Notes: generated by a model from the sequence alone, not told the origin. 64,000 nt of DNA from Acinetobacter baumannii (GCF_016508585.1 NZ_JADVOP010000010.1:62001-126000), one strand, 5' to 3'; counted from the first letter of the stretch, positions 1 to 10,360 are shown. Numbers and translations are program-made.

Positions 1-1240
1 GTTGCGCGACATCTGTATTTTTACTCATGAATGCCAAATTACTTTTTGAAGTATCTGAGGGATCTAAATATGCGCCAGGCCACAACAATGCCATTTGTTG
101 TAATGATAAATATCCACCCGTACCTTCTAATGGAATGTTATGAAACATACTCAGTGACTGCTCAAAATCAATTTTCATATTCAAGTTATTAATGGCAGAG
201 TCTTTTCCCATTTTAAATCTTGCCTGTGGTTTGAGTAATGTAATCAAATTACATCCTCGACCGCTTACCCCCCTACAATTCAGATCGACTTCCAATAGAT
301 CACTGTTAAATAAAGCGGGGTTAAATTGTCCCGCGGAATCAGCTGCAATCGGAATTTTATCAATCTTTGTCAAAATATTATTCACTACAGCTACTTTTTG
401 TCTTGAACCGTTAATTGTGAATGCAGGTAAAACGAAATCAGTAGAAACTGATGGCACAGTAATTCCAGTTGAAGCTGAAGAAAATGGTTTACTCACAAAG
501 TTAATATCCGTATTAGCTACAGCACAATCGTTAATTATTCCAACACACAGTCTTGCAACACCACCTAACTGCTGGTTTTGAGTTAAACCGAATTTAGTTT
601 GTGCGGTACTTGCTGTGCCTGTAGTTTGGGCGATTCGCATAAAACCACTCAGACTTTGTATCCCATCCGTTGTCGATGGTGACTGATTGTTTGCCAGACC
701 TGCTGTAAGTAATGCACTGATTTGTTCTGCACTAAATCGAATTCCTTTTACTTCACGTGTTGAAGCCGAATTTGGATTGCTGATTGCAAGCTCCATGAAT
801 GGATTAATTAATTTAGCACTGGTTGATGCACGTCCTTTGCTGTATACGGGCACACCATTTAAATCGTAAAAATCCGGTAAGCCACTGAGCGCTAGATTTT
901 TAATGTCGATATCACAAGCTCCGCCACCTTTAGAGCCACCACAGCCAAGCTGAAGGTTTCTAATATTGGCATTGAGTTCCAACTCTGCTTCCACACCTAA
1001 TTTATAGAATCCAATATTATTTGAGGTTACATTCCGCATTGGATTTGCCGAATCTCTAGGTGCTAGATACGATAGACTCATCAACGCCTGACCTTTAACC
1101 TCAGACAGCTCTGTATCATCTAACTGAATCAAACTACTCACTTTTTCATCATTCGCAAAACAACTGACTGACAAAAAAAATACTGTTGACGCTAAGACCA
1201 CCATTGCAGTTTTAATTGTTTTTCTATTACAGATATCCAT
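1..1240 (-). CDS. Secreted protein of unknown function, 5' part only (C-terminus beyond window edge)
   Basis: An open frame runs on the minus strand from an ATG at 1240 without a stop to base 1, giving at least 413 residues; the C-terminus is outside the window. The N-terminus is a clear Sec signal peptide (about residues 1-28, basic start then a hydrophobic core, cleavage likely after SCFA). The mature part begins with an acidic segment reading LDDTELSEVKGQAL, a motif style I associate with Acinetobacter surface or pilus-associated secreted proteins. It contains scattered Cys residues and many Asn/Ser/Thr, as expected for an exported beta-rich protein. No catalytic motif is visible. The ribosome binding site is weak. 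Forward-strand ORFs in this region are shadows. Function is not known; surface localisation is inference. Confidence 0.75.
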   Translation of the reverse strand, partial: MDICNRKTIKTAMVVLASTVFFLSVSCFANDEKVSSLIQLDDTELSEVKGQALMSLSYLAPRDSANPMRNVTSNNIGFYKLGVEAELELNANIRNLQLGCGGSKGGGACDIDIKNLALSGLPDFYDLNGVPVYSKGRASTSAKLINPFMELAISNPNSASTREVKGIRFSAEQISALLTAGLANNQSPSTTDGIQSLSGFMRIAQTTGTASTAQTKFGLTQNQQLGGVARLCVGIINDCAVANTDINFVSKPFSSASTGITVPSVSTDFVLPAFTINGSRQKVAVVNNILTKIDKIPIAADSAGQFNPALFNSDLLEVDLNCRGVSGRGCNLITLLKPQARFKMGKDSAINNLNMKIDFEQSLSMFHNIPLEGTGGYLSLQQMALLWPGAYLDPSDTSKSNLAFMSKNTDVAQ

Positions 1241-1381
1241 ATCATCCACGCATACTTTTTATTTTCAAAAAACATAGCGCAATGTGATACGGGAAAATTC
1301 GCTTACTGCGACAAATTAGCTAGCATGTCACGACAATGAATGATTCATTTGAACAACACATGTGAGGCGATGTTATATAAA

Positions 1382-1948
1382 TCAGTCTTTATTATGTGAA
1401 GTGATTTTATTTAACAACAATGCAAGATACTCACCAAACCACAATGCAGTTTGTAAGTCACCCGATGGCGGTGTCATATCGACTGGTGCATTGTCGGATT
1501 GTGTCATTAAACCCAAATAGCCTGCCATACGATTTAAGTCCGTTGGCTTAATTCCTGTCGGCATTAAAGGTAAACCTGACCATAACATGCCGTGTTGCAT
1601 CGCAAAGATATTAATCTGTTGCAGTACAGACAGTTTGTCTCCACTTAAACCACCTGAATTGGTAAATGCAGCAGCAAGTTTGCCTTGCCAATCACGATTT
1701 TTCCAACGCTTGGAAGTGGAATCCATAAACATTTTAAATGGACCTGTCACACTGCCCATATATGTTGGTGAACCAAAAACAATCGCGTCTGCTCGGTCTA
1801 GAATATCCCAATCAATATGTTCAATATCCATTTTATGGACAGTCAATCCAACCTTTTCTATGCCTTGCGCAATATAGCTCGCAACTTTGGCAGTATGACC
1901 AAACGGGCTGTGGTAAACGATCGCGATAGATTTGGTAGATAAAGACAT
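1382..1948 (-). CDS. Flavodoxin-like NAD(P)H-dependent FMN reductase family protein
   Basis: A 188-residue flavodoxin-fold protein of the WrbA/FMN-reductase type. The FMN phosphate-binding loop reads SPFGHTAKVA near residues 14-23, and a second flavin loop reads SPTYMGS followed by a KRW segment. Family members bind FMN in the cytoplasm and reduce quinones or flavins with NAD(P)H; the substrate here is unknown. The ATG at 1948 is preferred: the frame can only be extended with a TTG at 1963 and the family normally starts just before the first beta strand. It is a clear paralogue of the protein at 30434-30988, sharing the FTNS...GDK segment. It is followed downstream by nothing obvious and lies apart from pgeF. 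Confidence 0.85.
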   Translation of the reverse strand: MSLSTKSIAIVYHSPFGHTAKVASYIAQGIEKVGLTVHKMDIEHIDWDILDRADAIVFGSPTYMGSVTGPFKMFMDSTSKRWKNRDWQGKLAAAFTNSGGLSGDKLSVLQQINIFAMQHGMLWSGLPLMPTGIKPTDLNRMAGYLGLMTQSDNAPVDMTPPSGDLQTALWFGEYLALLLNKITSHNKD

Positions 1949-2074
1949 ATCAATTGAAAACAAACAAATTTAGTCAAGTTTAACATCAATTCATTTTTAA
2001 ACAATTCTTGTCATGGTTTAAAAGTACTTGAACTGAATCTATAAAACAGAATAAATGTCATAAAAATATAAATT

Positions 2075-2818
2075 TTATTTTTGCATAAATACAAAAGTTG
2101 CCATACGACCTGTTTTAGGATGACGACGGTAGGAGTAAAAGTCGTCAGACTGACGATAAGAACACTGATCCCCCCCTGTGACAGTTTCAACGCCCTGCTG
2201 TTGTAGAATATAGCGGGCAATGGCATATAAATCCGCATAGTATTTACCGGCCTGTTCACCATCAATAAAAGCATTTTCCAATGCAGCATATTTCGTACAA
2301 AAAGCAGCTTTTACTTCCTCGCCAATTTCAAAACAGGGTTGACTGATTGCAGCCCCTAACCATGCCCATGTGGGTTGGGATGTCATTGCTGAAATGGTAT
2401 TTTCAATAATTCCACCTGCTAAACCTCGCCAACCTGCATGTAAATTAGCAACTTCAGTACCCTCCGCATTTCCCAAAACCACAGGTAAACAATCCGCAGT
2501 CATCATCATCAAGGCATGACCCTGTGTCTGCGTCACCAACCCATCTCCCACTAAAGCATTCACTGTAATTTCTTCATTGATGCTGTGGCAAATCGTACTG
2601 TGTGTTTGGGTCATCCATGTGATCTTTTTGACACCGTGCACAGCAAATTCATCTAGTAAAATCATCCGATGCTGCTGTACCCGTTGCGGATCATCATTCA
2701 CATGCAATGCTAAATTCAAACCTTCCAACTCTGGCTGTACAGATGGCAATGCCAGTGGATGTTGTATATGTGTTTGCCCCACATACACACCTTGAGGTAA
2801 TCCTTGAACAAATTGCAT
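2075..2818 (-). CDS. pgeF: Peptidoglycan editing factor PgeF (YfiH, laccase-domain / purine nucleoside phosphorylase family)
   Basis: A member of the YfiH/DUF152 family, described as correcting L-Ser misincorporation in peptidoglycan precursors and, in other members, as adenosine/purine nucleoside phosphorylase. The metal-site residues are visible: His in QTHS (about residue 73), Cys in TADC (about 110) and His in LHAGWRG (about 127), the H-C-H signature of the fold. A slightly longer start (ATG at 2830) exists, but GGAG lies about 7 bases before the ATG at 2818, so the shorter 247-residue form is chosen. It lies 38 bp downstream of rluD in the same direction, the usual rluD-pgeF pair next to a divergent bamD. 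Confidence 0.93.
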   Translation of the reverse strand: MQFVQGLPQGVYVGQTHIQHPLALPSVQPELEGLNLALHVNDDPQRVQQHRMILLDEFAVHGVKKITWMTQTHSTICHSINEEITVNALVGDGLVTQTQGHALMMMTADCLPVVLGNAEGTEVANLHAGWRGLAGGIIENTISAMTSQPTWAWLGAAISQPCFEIGEEVKAAFCTKYAALENAFIDGEQAGKYYADLYAIARYILQQQGVETVTGGDQCSYRQSDDFYSYRRHPKTGRMATFVFMQK

Positions 2819-2856
2819 GTGGTTCTCCATTAATCGTCAATTTATTTTTAAATCAA

Positions 2857-3909
2857 TCAATATGCTTTATTTTCAGAACGTAAAACTTCTACCAAGTTTG
2901 TGAAATCTTCTGGCCAAGGTGCTTCAAACATCATTTCCTCTTGAGTGCGCGGATGAATGAGTCCTAATTTAGAGGCATGCAAAGCTTGGCGTTTAAAATT
3001 ACGCAAAGTACTGCTTAGCTTTTCCGAAGCCCCAGCAGGTACTTTAACGCGACTTACATAGACAGGATCACCAACCAATGGGTAACCAATATAGGTAAAG
3101 TGGATGCGAATCTGATGGGTACGCCCCGTCTCTAATTGTGCTTGTACACGCGTAAAATGCTGAAAACGCTCCTTAACATTATAATGTGTCACTGCATCGC
3201 GACCACCCGGCAAGATCGCCATTTTGACACGATCTACAGGATGCCGCTTGATCGGTTCATCAATTGTTCCACCTGCAATGATATGACCATAACAAATTAG
3301 ATCATAAACACGATAGACTGATTTTTTAGCCAATTGCTTGCTCAAAGAAAACTGAGCTTCTAAGTTTTTAGCGACAACCAATAAGCCACTGGTATCTTTA
3401 TCAATGCGATGAACCAACCCCGCTCGGGTTAATTCAGCAGATTTAGGATAGTGGTAAAGTAAAGCATTCACCAAAGTACCATTTGGATTACCTGCACCTG
3501 GATGTACAACCATACCTACAGGTTTATTGATGACCATAATATCGTCATCTTCATAGACAATATTTAAAGGAATATTCTCAGGCTGCGCAGAAGTTTGGGT
3601 TTCCAGTTCCACATTAAGACTTAACTGTTCATTGCCTTCACATTTATACTTAGGCTTGACCGTGTTACCATTTACCAACAAATGACCTTCTTTCATCCAC
3701 TGCTTAAGTTTTTCACGAGAAAACTCGCTCCAAACCAGTGCAGCAACTTGGTCAATACGTTGCCCTAAATAGCTTTCATCCAGTTGAAATTGCAACGATA
3801 AACGTGTTGCAGTTGGTGCAGAATTATGATTATCTGCATCCTCAGAATCTTCAAGTAAATTGAAATCATTTTCTGAGAAATTAGAATTAGAAGAGTGTGC
3901 TGAAGTCAT
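2857..3909 (-). CDS. rluD: 23S rRNA pseudouridine(1911/1915/1917) synthase RluD
   Basis: RluD makes the pseudouridines in helix 69 of 23S rRNA. The 350-residue protein has an acidic, probably disordered N-terminal tail (residues 1-35), an S4 RNA-binding domain (about 46-93) and an RluA-type catalytic domain. The catalytic aspartate is in HRIDKDTSG (D170), and the conserved RTHQIRIH motif follows near 262-270. The N-terminal tail makes it longer than E. coli RluD (326 residues). It starts 72 bp from the divergent bamD and is followed by pgeF, a conserved gammaproteobacterial arrangement that supports the assignment. Confidence 0.96.
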   Translation of the reverse strand: MTSAHSSNSNFSENDFNLLEDSEDADNHNSAPTATRLSLQFQLDESYLGQRIDQVAALVWSEFSREKLKQWMKEGHLLVNGNTVKPKYKCEGNEQLSLNVELETQTSAQPENIPLNIVYEDDDIMVINKPVGMVVHPGAGNPNGTLVNALLYHYPKSAELTRAGLVHRIDKDTSGLLVVAKNLEAQFSLSKQLAKKSVYRVYDLICYGHIIAGGTIDEPIKRHPVDRVKMAILPGGRDAVTHYNVKERFQHFTRVQAQLETGRTHQIRIHFTYIGYPLVGDPVYVSRVKVPAGASEKLSSTLRNFKRQALHASKLGLIHPRTQEEMMFEAPWPEDFTNLVEVLRSENKAY

Positions 3910-3980
3910 TTGCTCATTCGGACAAAAATGGTTTAATAGCGCAATTGTAGCCTATTGCCCGTATCAACAGAGGAATTTTT

Positions 3981-5003
3981 ATGTCGCTACCACGTTATAA
4001 AGTCACAATGCTTGCTTTAACTGTAGGCTTAGCAACAGTATTTGTAGGTTGTAGCAGCAATCCCAAGAAGGAGGTTGTCGATACAGGTCCAAAATCAAAT
4101 GAGCAGACTTATTACAATAATGCGATAAAATCACTAGACCGTGGGCAATACGGTGATGCTGCCAAAGCATTGGAAGCAATGGATACTTACTTTCCAACAG
4201 GACAGTATGCACAACAGGCTCAACTTGAACTGCTTTATACCAAGTTCAAGCAAAAAGACTATGAAGGCACAATTGCACTGGCAGACCGTTTCATTCGCTT
4301 AAATCCTCAACATCCAAATTTAGACTACGCCTATTATGTGCGTGGTGTTGCAAACATGGAGCAAAATTATGACAGCTTGCTTCGTTATACTTCATTGAAA
4401 CAGGCACATCGGGATGTCGGTTACTTAAAAAATGCTTATCAAAACTTTGTTGATTTGATTCGTCGCTATCCATCCAGTCAATATTCGGTTGATGCTGCGC
4501 AACGCATGAAATACATCGGTCAGGAGTTGGCTGAAAGTGAGATGAATACTGCCCGTTTCAATCTTAAACGCAAGGCTTATTTGGCGGCAATCGAACGTTC
4601 ACAATGGGTGGTTGAACATTACCCACAAACTCCACAAATTCCTGAAGCTTTAGCCACCATGGCGTATGGTTACGACAAGCTGGGTGATAAAGATACTGCA
4701 CAACAGTATATTGAAGTACTTAAACTGAATTATCCAAACCTTGTTAAATCCAATGGTGAAGTCAATCTACGTGCTGCTCGTAAAGAAGGAAGCTGGTGGA
4801 ACCGCGCGACTCTTGGTATTTTGGGTCGCGGCGAAAAAGCTGAAGTATCAAAAGATACAAATACGGAAACATCAACCCACTCAGAACAGAAGTCAAGCCT
4901 ATTGAATAAAGTTAGCTTTGGCTTGCTTGATCGTCCGAATCGTGAAGTTTCAAAAGAACCTGCTCGAGCAGATGAAAGCCTATATGACGGTCAACGTAAA
5001 TAA
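3981..5003 (+). CDS. bamD: Outer membrane protein assembly factor BamD (lipoprotein)
   Basis: BamD is the essential lipoprotein of the BAM complex, which inserts beta-barrels into the outer membrane from the periplasmic side. Residues 1-24 form a lipoprotein signal ending in FVGC (C24 lipidated). TPR-type helical repeats cover about 43-250, with typical segments such as YYNNAIKSLDRGQYGDAAKALE and YPSSQYSVDAAQRM. At 340 residues it is much longer than E. coli BamD (245); the surplus is a polar C-terminal extension (about 265-340) that looks disordered. An AGAGGA ribosome binding site precedes the ATG. It is divergent from rluD and followed by a strong terminator. Confidence 0.95.
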   Translation: MSLPRYKVTMLALTVGLATVFVGCSSNPKKEVVDTGPKSNEQTYYNNAIKSLDRGQYGDAAKALEAMDTYFPTGQYAQQAQLELLYTKFKQKDYEGTIALADRFIRLNPQHPNLDYAYYVRGVANMEQNYDSLLRYTSLKQAHRDVGYLKNAYQNFVDLIRRYPSSQYSVDAAQRMKYIGQELAESEMNTARFNLKRKAYLAAIERSQWVVEHYPQTPQIPEALATMAYGYDKLGDKDTAQQYIEVLKLNYPNLVKSNGEVNLRAARKEGSWWNRATLGILGRGEKAEVSKDTNTETSTHSEQKSSLLNKVSFGLLDRPNREVSKEPARADESLYDGQRK

Positions 5004-5051
5004 TGCGTGATAGGAAATATCGTCTTTGACAGGACATGATCGCGAAAAATC

Positions 5052-5080
5052 AAGACGGGTTTTTTACCCGTCTTTTTTAT
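5052..5080 (+). terminator. Rho-independent terminator after bamD
   Basis: A 9-bp stem AAGACGGGT / ACCCGTCTT with a T-only loop is followed directly by a run of T. It lies 49 bp after the bamD stop and separates bamD from dnaG. Confidence 0.9.
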
Positions 5081-5152
5081 TCATGGATATTTTTAAGTTT
5101 AAAACTGCGTTAAACTTAAAAAAGACTGATCACGATACATGACTTTAACTTT

Positions 5153-7066
5153 ATGGCTATTCCTCAGCACACAATAGATCAAATTTTAGATCGTACCGAT
5201 ATTGTCGATCTCATCGGTCAACGTGTGAAATTGAAAAAAACGGGTCGCACCTATTCAGGTTGCTGCCCTTTTCATCAGGAAAAGTCCCCTTCTTTTCATG
5301 TATATCGTGACAAACAGTATTATCATTGCTTTGGTTGCCAGGCAAACGGCAATGCCATCCGTTTTCTCATGGATATTGATAATCGAAACTTTGTCGATGT
5401 CATGAAAGAGCTTTCCAGTCACGCAGGTGTAGAGCTTCCTAAAGACAACCAGGACAATAAAAAGTTGTCTTACAAGCGTGAAACGGTAAAACCACAAGCC
5501 AGACCTCCAGTTCAAATCCAAGAAAATAAAAATGTAGATTCATCGTCAAATGAACAGAAATCAGCACGCCCCCCTGTTTTTGAAATGGATCCTTTTGAGG
5601 CATTTAATCAATATCCAGATCCAGAACATTTTGATCCCACTCAATTTGATCAGACAGGCTTTGAACACATTCCACAAGATGGGAATCTTTACGACTTACT
5701 TGAAAATATCGCTCAATTCTATGAACGCCAATTACCACAGAGTAAAGTTGCACAAAATTACTTTAAGCATCGTGGTTTAAGTACCGAAACCATTCAATAT
5801 TGGCGTTTGGGTTATGCACCTGAAGATTGGCAACATTTAGAAAAAGCATTCCCTCAAGATATTGAAGGTCTAAAATTACTGGGTTTGATTCGTACCAGTG
5901 ATAGTGGACGTGACTTTGATTTACTTCGTGATCGGGTAATATTTCCTATCCGAGACCATAAAGGTCGTGTCGTTGGTTTCGGGGGACGTGCGCTCAATGA
6001 CGAGATCAAACCAAAATATATCAACTCCCCAGATTCAGAAGTTTTCCATAAAAATCAACTTCTCTATGGCTTGTATGAGGGGCGCAAAGACCGTGCTCAA
6101 AACTGGCTCATGGTTGAAGGTTATATGGATGTTATTGCGCTACAGCAAAATGGAATTTCTGGTGCAACGGCAACCCTCGGTACAGCAAGCAATGCCGATC
6201 ATTTAAGTATTTTATTTAAACAAAACAATCAGATCACCATTGCGTTTGATGGAGATGCAGCAGGTCAAAAAGCCGCTCGTCGAACTTTAGAAATCGCCTT
6301 GCCCTTGTTAAATGATGGACGTGAACTTAAATTCTTTGTACTTCCCAAAGAACATGATCCAGACTCTTTAATTCGCAAGGAAGGTCTGGAAACTTTTCAG
6401 CGGATCTGGCAACAATCTCCATTATTATCAGATTTTGTCTTTGCCTTATTGAGCCAAAATTATGACGTTACAACGCCTGAAGGGAAAAGTCAGGTGATGG
6501 CTGAACTGAATCAATTGACTGAGCTACTTCCCAAACAAGGTTCATATCGTTATCTGTTAAGACAATTTTTTAAAGAAAAGCTGGGCTTTAACCGCAAATG
6601 GCAGCCTCAAGTCAGCTTGGATGCATCGCTGTCATTTAACATTCGTACCAAAGATGAAGACTTTGCTGTTGCCATTCTGATGCAGCATCCATTTTTATAT
6701 ATTCACTTTGAAGTCTTGCGTGCATTTATTCATCCAGATGAATTGCTGGCAAAAGTCCTCGCTGTTTTTGACCGTATTTTTGATGATTTGCCCGATGATC
6801 AAGAACTGGCAACCTATTATATTTTAGGTGCTTGCAGTGCATATCACTTAGAATTATCCGAAATTATGCAACGAACCAATATTCAAGCTTTGACAGAAGC
6901 GCCGGAAATGGCAGATAAGTTAGCTTCGGACTACTCTCTGGCATTACAAGAAAAGTATTTAAAGCAAAAACTTAAAGCACCAGCCTCATTAAGTGAGTCT
7001 CGTAATTTACGTAAACAACTCAATGAATTAACAAAACAAATTAGTTTAAAGTTGGTTCATAGCTAA
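5153..7066 (+). CDS. dnaG: DNA primase DnaG
   Basis: DnaG synthesises RNA primers at the replication fork and works with the DnaB helicase. The 637-residue protein has the CHC2 zinc-binding domain at the N-terminus (C38, H41, C59, C62), a long polar Gln/Asn-rich linker (about 105-175), the catalytic core with the TOPRIM glutamate in VEGYMD (about 320) and the acidic pair in AFDGDAAG (about 366), and a helical C-terminal helicase-binding domain. The ATG start gives the standard MAIPQ N-terminus. In many gammaproteobacteria dnaG sits in an rpsU-dnaG-rpoD operon; here it stands alone and rpoD is about 17 kb downstream. Confidence 0.97.
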   Translation: MAIPQHTIDQILDRTDIVDLIGQRVKLKKTGRTYSGCCPFHQEKSPSFHVYRDKQYYHCFGCQANGNAIRFLMDIDNRNFVDVMKELSSHAGVELPKDNQDNKKLSYKRETVKPQARPPVQIQENKNVDSSSNEQKSARPPVFEMDPFEAFNQYPDPEHFDPTQFDQTGFEHIPQDGNLYDLLENIAQFYERQLPQSKVAQNYFKHRGLSTETIQYWRLGYAPEDWQHLEKAFPQDIEGLKLLGLIRTSDSGRDFDLLRDRVIFPIRDHKGRVVGFGGRALNDEIKPKYINSPDSEVFHKNQLLYGLYEGRKDRAQNWLMVEGYMDVIALQQNGISGATATLGTASNADHLSILFKQNNQITIAFDGDAAGQKAARRTLEIALPLLNDGRELKFFVLPKEHDPDSLIRKEGLETFQRIWQQSPLLSDFVFALLSQNYDVTTPEGKSQVMAELNQLTELLPKQGSYRYLLRQFFKEKLGFNRKWQPQVSLDASLSFNIRTKDEDFAVAILMQHPFLYIHFEVLRAFIHPDELLAKVLAVFDRIFDDLPDDQELATYYILGACSAYHLELSEIMQRTNIQALTEAPEMADKLASDYSLALQEKYLKQKLKAPASLSESRNLRKQLNELTKQISLKLVHS

Positions 7067-7283
7067 CATACAATCCATATCTTGAAGCGCATGTCGCTTA
7101 ACGGCTTCTGTGGGTTGTATTACTGAATGTCAAAACTATTCGAAAGCAAAGCTATGAAAAGGTCTGTTTTTCAGGACGCATAACAAAATAAGATATTGAA
7201 AAATTAATATTTTTTATAATTCAATCTTAAAATATGTCACCTTGATTCATTTAAAACACCGCATTCAACTGAATGAAATTTTT

Positions 7284-8570
7284 CTATTTTGCTTTAGGTT
7301 TTCGTTCTTGCTCAAAAATATCCTGAATATTTTCTTTCATCCATTCAAAATGAGATGGATCTTCATCCTGGGCTGCTTGACGCAGTAAAATCGAGGCAGG
7401 ATGTAATAATTTTTGGGTCAGGCGGTGGGCAAAATCCTCTAATACATGCTGAGTATCTTCACCTGCTTGAATACGCTCCAAGGCATGTGCAAGTTCCGCT
7501 TGACGTTGCTCTTCACCATGCTCGCGGAATTGCTGAATGGTACTGCCCGCATCTTTGACTTTCTGATGCGTAACCAATTGAGTGACCAGTTGATTGACCA
7601 TCACCTCAGCTTCAACGGCAGCCTGCCGACGTTGAGCTAGATTTTCATCAATCACACTCTGTAAATCATCCACCCCATAAAGATAAACACCATCCAGACT
7701 TTCAACTTTCGGATCTATATCACGGGGAACAGCTAAATCGACCATAAGCATTTGTTGATAACGTCGTTTTTTTAGTGCCGCTTTTACATCAGTATAAGCA
7801 ATTACCTGATGTAAGCTCCCAGTACAACTTGAAATTACATCAGCACGATAAAGTTGAGTTGCAAGTTCATCAAAAGGAATGATTTCCACCTCAACACGAT
7901 GTGCAATTTCTTGTGCTAGCTTTTCTGCACGTTCACGGCTTCGATTGCAAATGAGAATTTTTGCCACACCCATTTCAGCCAAGTGTTTAGCCACCAGGCT
8001 ATTCATTTCACCTGCTGCAACCACCATCACCGTCAGTTTGTCAGGCTTGCTAAATACTTGTAAAGCAAGCTGTGCAACTGCATAGCCCATCGATACGGCA
8101 TGACTTCCGACTGCCGTTTCAGAGCGCACACGTTTAGCTGCATAAAAGGCATATTCAAAAATCTGATTGAGATTCTGTGAAACGATTTCAGCATTTTTAG
8201 CGATTGACAATGCGGATTTGACCTGTCCCAAAATCTGAGGTTCACCCAACATCAAAGAATCCAAGCCACTGGCAACACGCATTAAATGTGAAACAGCATC
8301 TGTATTTTCATAACGATATACATGATTTGACAATTGCTTTACATCAATACCATTGGTTTGGGCAAGCCAATTTAATACCATATCGGCATTTTCAGCCATG
8401 GCGTAGACTTCAGTGCGGTTACATGTTGAGACCACCACCATATCATTTAAATTTTGGCTGTGGCTTTGCTGCGTCAGCAAATCTTTTAATCGTTCTGGAT
8501 TAAAAGCAATCTGCTCACGAAGCTCAACAGAGGCAGTTTGATGGTTGACACCCAATGCAAAGAAAGACAT
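7284..8570 (-). CDS. hemA: Glutamyl-tRNA reductase HemA
   Basis: HemA reduces Glu-tRNA(Glu) to glutamate-1-semialdehyde with NADPH, the first committed step of C5-pathway tetrapyrrole synthesis. The catalytic cysteine lies in STCNRTE (C50, same number as E. coli). The NADPH-binding Rossmann region follows around residues 175-260, and a helical dimerisation domain closes the 428-residue protein. The ATG gives the usual [14 protein letters not shown]-terminus. It is divergent from the TPR-lolB-ispE run, so the 107-bp gap must hold promoters in both directions. Cytoplasmic. Confidence 0.97.
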   Translation of the reverse strand: MSFFALGVNHQTASVELREQIAFNPERLKDLLTQQSHSQNLNDMVVVSTCNRTEVYAMAENADMVLNWLAQTNGIDVKQLSNHVYRYENTDAVSHLMRVASGLDSLMLGEPQILGQVKSALSIAKNAEIVSQNLNQIFEYAFYAAKRVRSETAVGSHAVSMGYAVAQLALQVFSKPDKLTVMVVAAGEMNSLVAKHLAEMGVAKILICNRSRERAEKLAQEIAHRVEVEIIPFDELATQLYRADVISSCTGSLHQVIAYTDVKAALKKRRYQQMLMVDLAVPRDIDPKVESLDGVYLYGVDDLQSVIDENLAQRRQAAVEAEVMVNQLVTQLVTHQKVKDAGSTIQQFREHGEEQRQAELAHALERIQAGEDTQHVLEDFAHRLTQKLLHPASILLRQAAQDEDPSHFEWMKENIQDIFEQERKPKAK

Positions 8571-8677
8571 ATCAGATCATCATTTCGCTAAATTTATGCT
8601 ATTGTGCAATAACGGTGTCATAAAAAGCATACTTGGATTCGGAAAAATTGCGTCAAATAAACAACCGCTTAAGCGGC

Positions 8678-10360
8678 ATGACAATTAAGCAATATTCTAC
8701 CACATTCTTACTGGTTGGTAGCATGGCTTCTAGTGCTCATATTAGAGCATCTGGAGAATTTTATCATGCAAAATATAATACAAATGCATTAAAACAAAGC
8801 ATCATTGCTGAATTTTCACTGGCATATCATGATACAGCAACTGCTTTACACAATTATACGGTATTGGCAATTCGCAGTAATTCGACCACCATTAAACAAC
8901 GTGCGCTCAATGTAGCGATTGAACAAAATGATTTAAAAGCAGCATTAGATATTGCAACGCATTGGGTTGTACAAGAACCTGAAGATGTTCCTGCTAAATT
9001 TTATTTGGCACATATTGCACTCAAATCACATGAGTATGAACTGGCTGCTGAAACGCTCGACAGTATTCTCACAATCGATCCAAATGCTGATTTAGAAAAA
9101 ATTCTAGAAGGAATTGCTCCTGAGTCTGAAGTTGACCGTCAAAATCTACTCAGCACACTTCGAGCGAGCAAAGAAAAAAATAATCCTTCAGTGTTAATCT
9201 TAATTGCAGGTTTAGAAGCACAAAGTGATGAGATTGAACAAGCACTTAAGACAGTCAATAAAGCATTGAAAAAGCGTCCAAAAGTGACTGGTTTTATTCT
9301 CATGAAAGCCAACCTGCTCGAGGCATTAGGAGATCAAGAGGAAACCTTAAAATGGTACAATCGCAGCAGTCGCAAAAACAAATATAACTATGATATTCGA
9401 CTCGCCGAAGTCAAATACCTGATTAAAACGCATCAACCTGAACTGGCATTGGATAAATTGGAAACCATTATTCAAACATGGCCCGATGCTGAGGAAGCTT
9501 TGTTTATTGCTGGCTTAACGGCAATTGATTTAAAAAAATTTGACCAGGCTGAACAGTACTTGGTTGAATTACGTTATTCGTCTCGCTATCAAAACGAAGC
9601 TTATTTTTATTTAGCGGTCAATGCTGAGCGTAAGCAGAATGACGAAACCGCAAAAGCCTATTATCGTTTAGTGGATGGAAATTTATATACGGTTTCACGT
9701 CGAAATCTTGTCTCGATTTTTGAAAGACAAAATAAAATGAATGATGCTCTGCGCTTTTTGACTCAGGAACGTGTAAATTATCCACAACATGCAAGTTTCT
9801 TGTATCAAGCACAAGCAGAAATTTTAAAACGTATGGGCAATAAAAAAGCAGCTTTGAGTTTGCTCAATGAAGCTGTCAAGAATCTACCCGACGACCCCGA
9901 AATTTTATACTCTGAAATTTTACTGCTAGACCCGTTTGAAAATCGCGATATTCTGGATAAAGCACTCAAACAATTATTGAGTTTAGAGCCCAATAATCCG
10001 GCTTATCTAAATGCTTATGCCTATACCCTGGCTCTGCAAAATCGACGTCTAGACGAGGCGCGACGCTATGCTGAACACGCACTGGAATATGCTCCTGATC
10101 AAGCATCTATTTTGGATACTCTGGGATATATTACCTTTTTGCAAAATGATTTTGATGCTGCCTCGAATATTCTCTCCAAGGCTTATAGTTTGAGTCATAG
10201 TATTAATATTGGCATCCGATATGCAAAGTCGTTGTATATGCAAGGTGCATTGCCGCAATTTAATGAAGTGTTACAACAACTCAAACAAAATCATCCAAAT
10301 GATCCTCAATTAAATCAATTAGATTCATTAATATTACCGCAACATATTAAAAAGAGTTAA
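8678..10360 (+). CDS. Tetratricopeptide-repeat protein, probably exported
   Basis: A 560-residue protein made almost entirely of TPR-like helical hairpins (for example PNNPAYLNAYAYTLAL and NRRLDEARRYAEHALE-type units). The ATG at 8678 gives a start with a short hydrophobic segment ending SSAHIRA that could be a signal peptide. An upstream in-frame TTG at 8633 would add 15 residues and place charged residues before that segment, so it is less likely. It ends 8 bp before lolB, so the two are probably translated from one mRNA, which suggests a role connected with the envelope. TPR proteins in this position are conserved in Acinetobacter and related bacteria; their molecular role is unknown to me. 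Confidence 0.85.
   Translation: MTIKQYSTTFLLVGSMASSAHIRASGEFYHAKYNTNALKQSIIAEFSLAYHDTATALHNYTVLAIRSNSTTIKQRALNVAIEQNDLKAALDIATHWVVQEPEDVPAKFYLAHIALKSHEYELAAETLDSILTIDPNADLEKILEGIAPESEVDRQNLLSTLRASKEKNNPSVLILIAGLEAQSDEIEQALKTVNKALKKRPKVTGFILMKANLLEALGDQEETLKWYNRSSRKNKYNYDIRLAEVKYLIKTHQPELALDKLETIIQTWPDAEEALFIAGLTAIDLKKFDQAEQYLVELRYSSRYQNEAYFYLAVNAERKQNDETAKAYYRLVDGNLYTVSRRNLVSIFERQNKMNDALRFLTQERVNYPQHASFLYQAQAEILKRMGNKKAALSLLNEAVKNLPDDPEILYSEILLLDPFENRDILDKALKQLLSLEPNNPAYLNAYAYTLALQNRRLDEARRYAEHALEYAPDQASILDTLGYITFLQNDFDAASNILSKAYSLSHSINIGIRYAKSLYMQGALPQFNEVLQQLKQNHPNDPQLNQLDSLILPQHIKKS

Noticed and set aside
192-869. Two forward ORFs at the left edge
   Set aside because: They are antisense to a long minus-strand frame with a signal peptide and lack ribosome binding sites.
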